A stretch of DNA of 41,761 bases, from the NCBI GenBank assembly GCA_023248215.1, contig JAHFEW010000015.1, positions 1 through 41,761 of the forward strand, given 5' to 3'. The DNA is from Nitrospira sp. Lineage in GTDB: Bacteria > Nitrospirota > Nitrospiria > Nitrospirales > Nitrospiraceae. How positions within the stretch are numbered: position 1 is the first letter of the stretch; each line of letters begins with the position of its first letter. The position numbers and the translations under genes were made by a program. The notes below the pieces were generated by a model. It saw nothing but the letters and a program-made list of their open reading frames with translations. It ran no database searches and was not told the DNA's origin. Below are positions 40,931-41,761 of the stretch, in pieces.

Positions 40931-41761
40931 TAGAAGGGTGCTGGCGAGTCTGGTCGCGCTCTCGATGACGTTGGGAAGTTGTGCCGAGGTGCAGCGAGCC
41001 GCTGAAGGTGTCGCCAGGCAGTCGGGCAGTCCGCGGTTGGCGAATGCCATCCACGGTGCGAGCAACGTCGTCGGCAGTCTTCTCCCTATCGGATACGAGG
41101 AAGAGTCGTCCATCGGACAGGCGATGGCCTTGCAGGTCGTGGCACGGTATGGCGGGGTGGTGGATCAGCCCGAGCTGGTGCGTTATGTGAATTTGGTGGG
41201 GAAGGCGGTGGCCAACACGTCCGATCGGCCCGATATTCCCTACCGCGTCGCCATCCTGGAGCACGAGTCGATCAACGCCTTTGCCGCGCCCGCCGGCTAT
41301 ATCTTTGTCACGCGAGGATTGCTCAGGCAGATCCGCAACGAGGCGGAGCTCGCCGCGGTCTTGGGACATGAAATTGCCCATGTGAGCGAGAAGCATATCC
41401 TCGATGTCATTCAACGGAGCAAGCGCCTGGCCGGGGTAACCGAAGCGGGGCTGGCCTATGCGACGAGCGATCCTGCCGCGTTCAAGAGCGTGATCGACGG
41501 CGCCGTCAAAAAGCTCCTCGATGAAGGCCTCGATCAAGAGAAAGAAACCGAGGCCGATACGGTGGGCGAAGTCTTCGCCGCGCGAGTCGGATACGATTCA
41601 GAAGCCTATGTGACTCTGCTGATGCGGCTGCGGGACCTCAAGGGCGACAACCGTGCCTTCTTCAAAACCCATCCCAACTTTTCAGCCCGGATCGAGGCCG
41701 TGCAGCAGACGATTCGCACCAAGCATCTGGTGGCGACGGGGTTGTTGCTGCAGGAGCGATT
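40920..41761 (+). CDS. M48-family metalloprotease lipoprotein (3' end outside window)
   Basis: The frame is open from ATG at 40920 to the end of the window (280 codons, no stop), so the gene is cut off. It has a lipobox LGSC with Cys21, then the M48 protease domain: SINAFAAPAGYIFVTRGLL, zinc motif HEIAH at about residues 150-154 (VLGHEIAHVSEKH), and the third ligand region ETEADTVGEVFAARVGYD, followed by FFKTHPNFSARIEAV. This matches the BepA/LoiP-type periplasmic proteases that check outer-membrane protein assembly. A TPR domain as in BepA could follow beyond the window. Overlaps the SH3 gene. Confidence 0.92.
   Translation, partial: MPSNRRVLASLVALSMTLGSCAEVQRAAEGVARQSGSPRLANAIHGASNVVGSLLPIGYEEESSIGQAMALQVVARYGGVVDQPELVRYVNLVGKAVANTSDRPDIPYRVAILEHESINAFAAPAGYIFVTRGLLRQIRNEAELAAVLGHEIAHVSEKHILDVIQRSKRLAGVTEAGLAYATSDPAAFKSVIDGAVKKLLDEGLDQEKETEADTVGEVFAARVGYDSEAYVTLLMRLRDLKGDNRAFFKTHPNFSARIEAVQQTIRTKHLVATGLLLQER

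Overview
The window is a bacterial chromosome segment of high GC with tightly packed housekeeping genes and a signalling/envelope region at the right end. Protein character (MacA/MacB- and LolD/FtsX-type ABC systems, CHASE2 cyclase, FGE-domain fusion, DUF3365 haem protein, class 1A PyrD) and recurrent palindromic elements suggest a Gram-negative of the Nitrospirota (Nitrospira-like). This is inference from overall character: no rRNA or taxonomic marker gene is present. No phage, CRISPR, tRNA or rRNA was found.

Layout. 1-3 kb: the end of ileS overlapping lspA, a DUF2024 gene and uppP. 3-7.5 kb: a coiled-coil lipoprotein with a helix-hairpin-helix tail, a strong terminator, then a MacA-like adaptor, MacB-like ATPase and MacB-like permease. 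7.5-11.4 kb (minus strand): comF and an FmdB zinc ribbon, then an operon of an excisionase-like HTH, mraZ, a RusA-like nuclease and an HD-GYP protein, behind a clear promoter and a palindromic operator candidate. 11.6-16.7 kb: an ABC ATPase, pyrD, a LuxR-type HTH protein with a histone-like tail (minus strand), and a very large double-FtsX permease. 16.7-23.3 kb (minus strand): rplU-rpmA-obgE-proB-nadD-rsfS, a LapA/LapB-like fusion and bioB. 23.5-28.1 kb: ilvE, apparently leaderless, facing the gap-pgk-tpiA-secG operon. 28.3-30.7 kb: mutS2. 31-41.8 kb (plus strand): a histidine kinase and NarL-type regulator, three small exported proteins of unknown function, a haem-motif DUF3365 protein translationally coupled to an HtrA-protease/FGE-domain fusion, a CHASE2 adenylate cyclase, an SH3 protein and an M48 metalloprotease lipoprotein that runs off the end.

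Five copies of a palindromic non-coding element (about 120-300 bp, ends CAGGATG...CATCCTG) sit between genes. Three begin one base after a TAG stop codon within CTAG. They look like MITE/REPIN-type repeats that may serve as two-way terminators.

The most interesting points are the element family, the HtrA-FGE fusion lacking the FGE cysteines and its haem-protein partner, the HTH-mraZ-rusA-HD-GYP operon with its operator, the LapA-LapB fusion, the H1-like tail on a LuxR HTH, the leaderless ilvE, and the ABC ATPase and permease split by pyrD.
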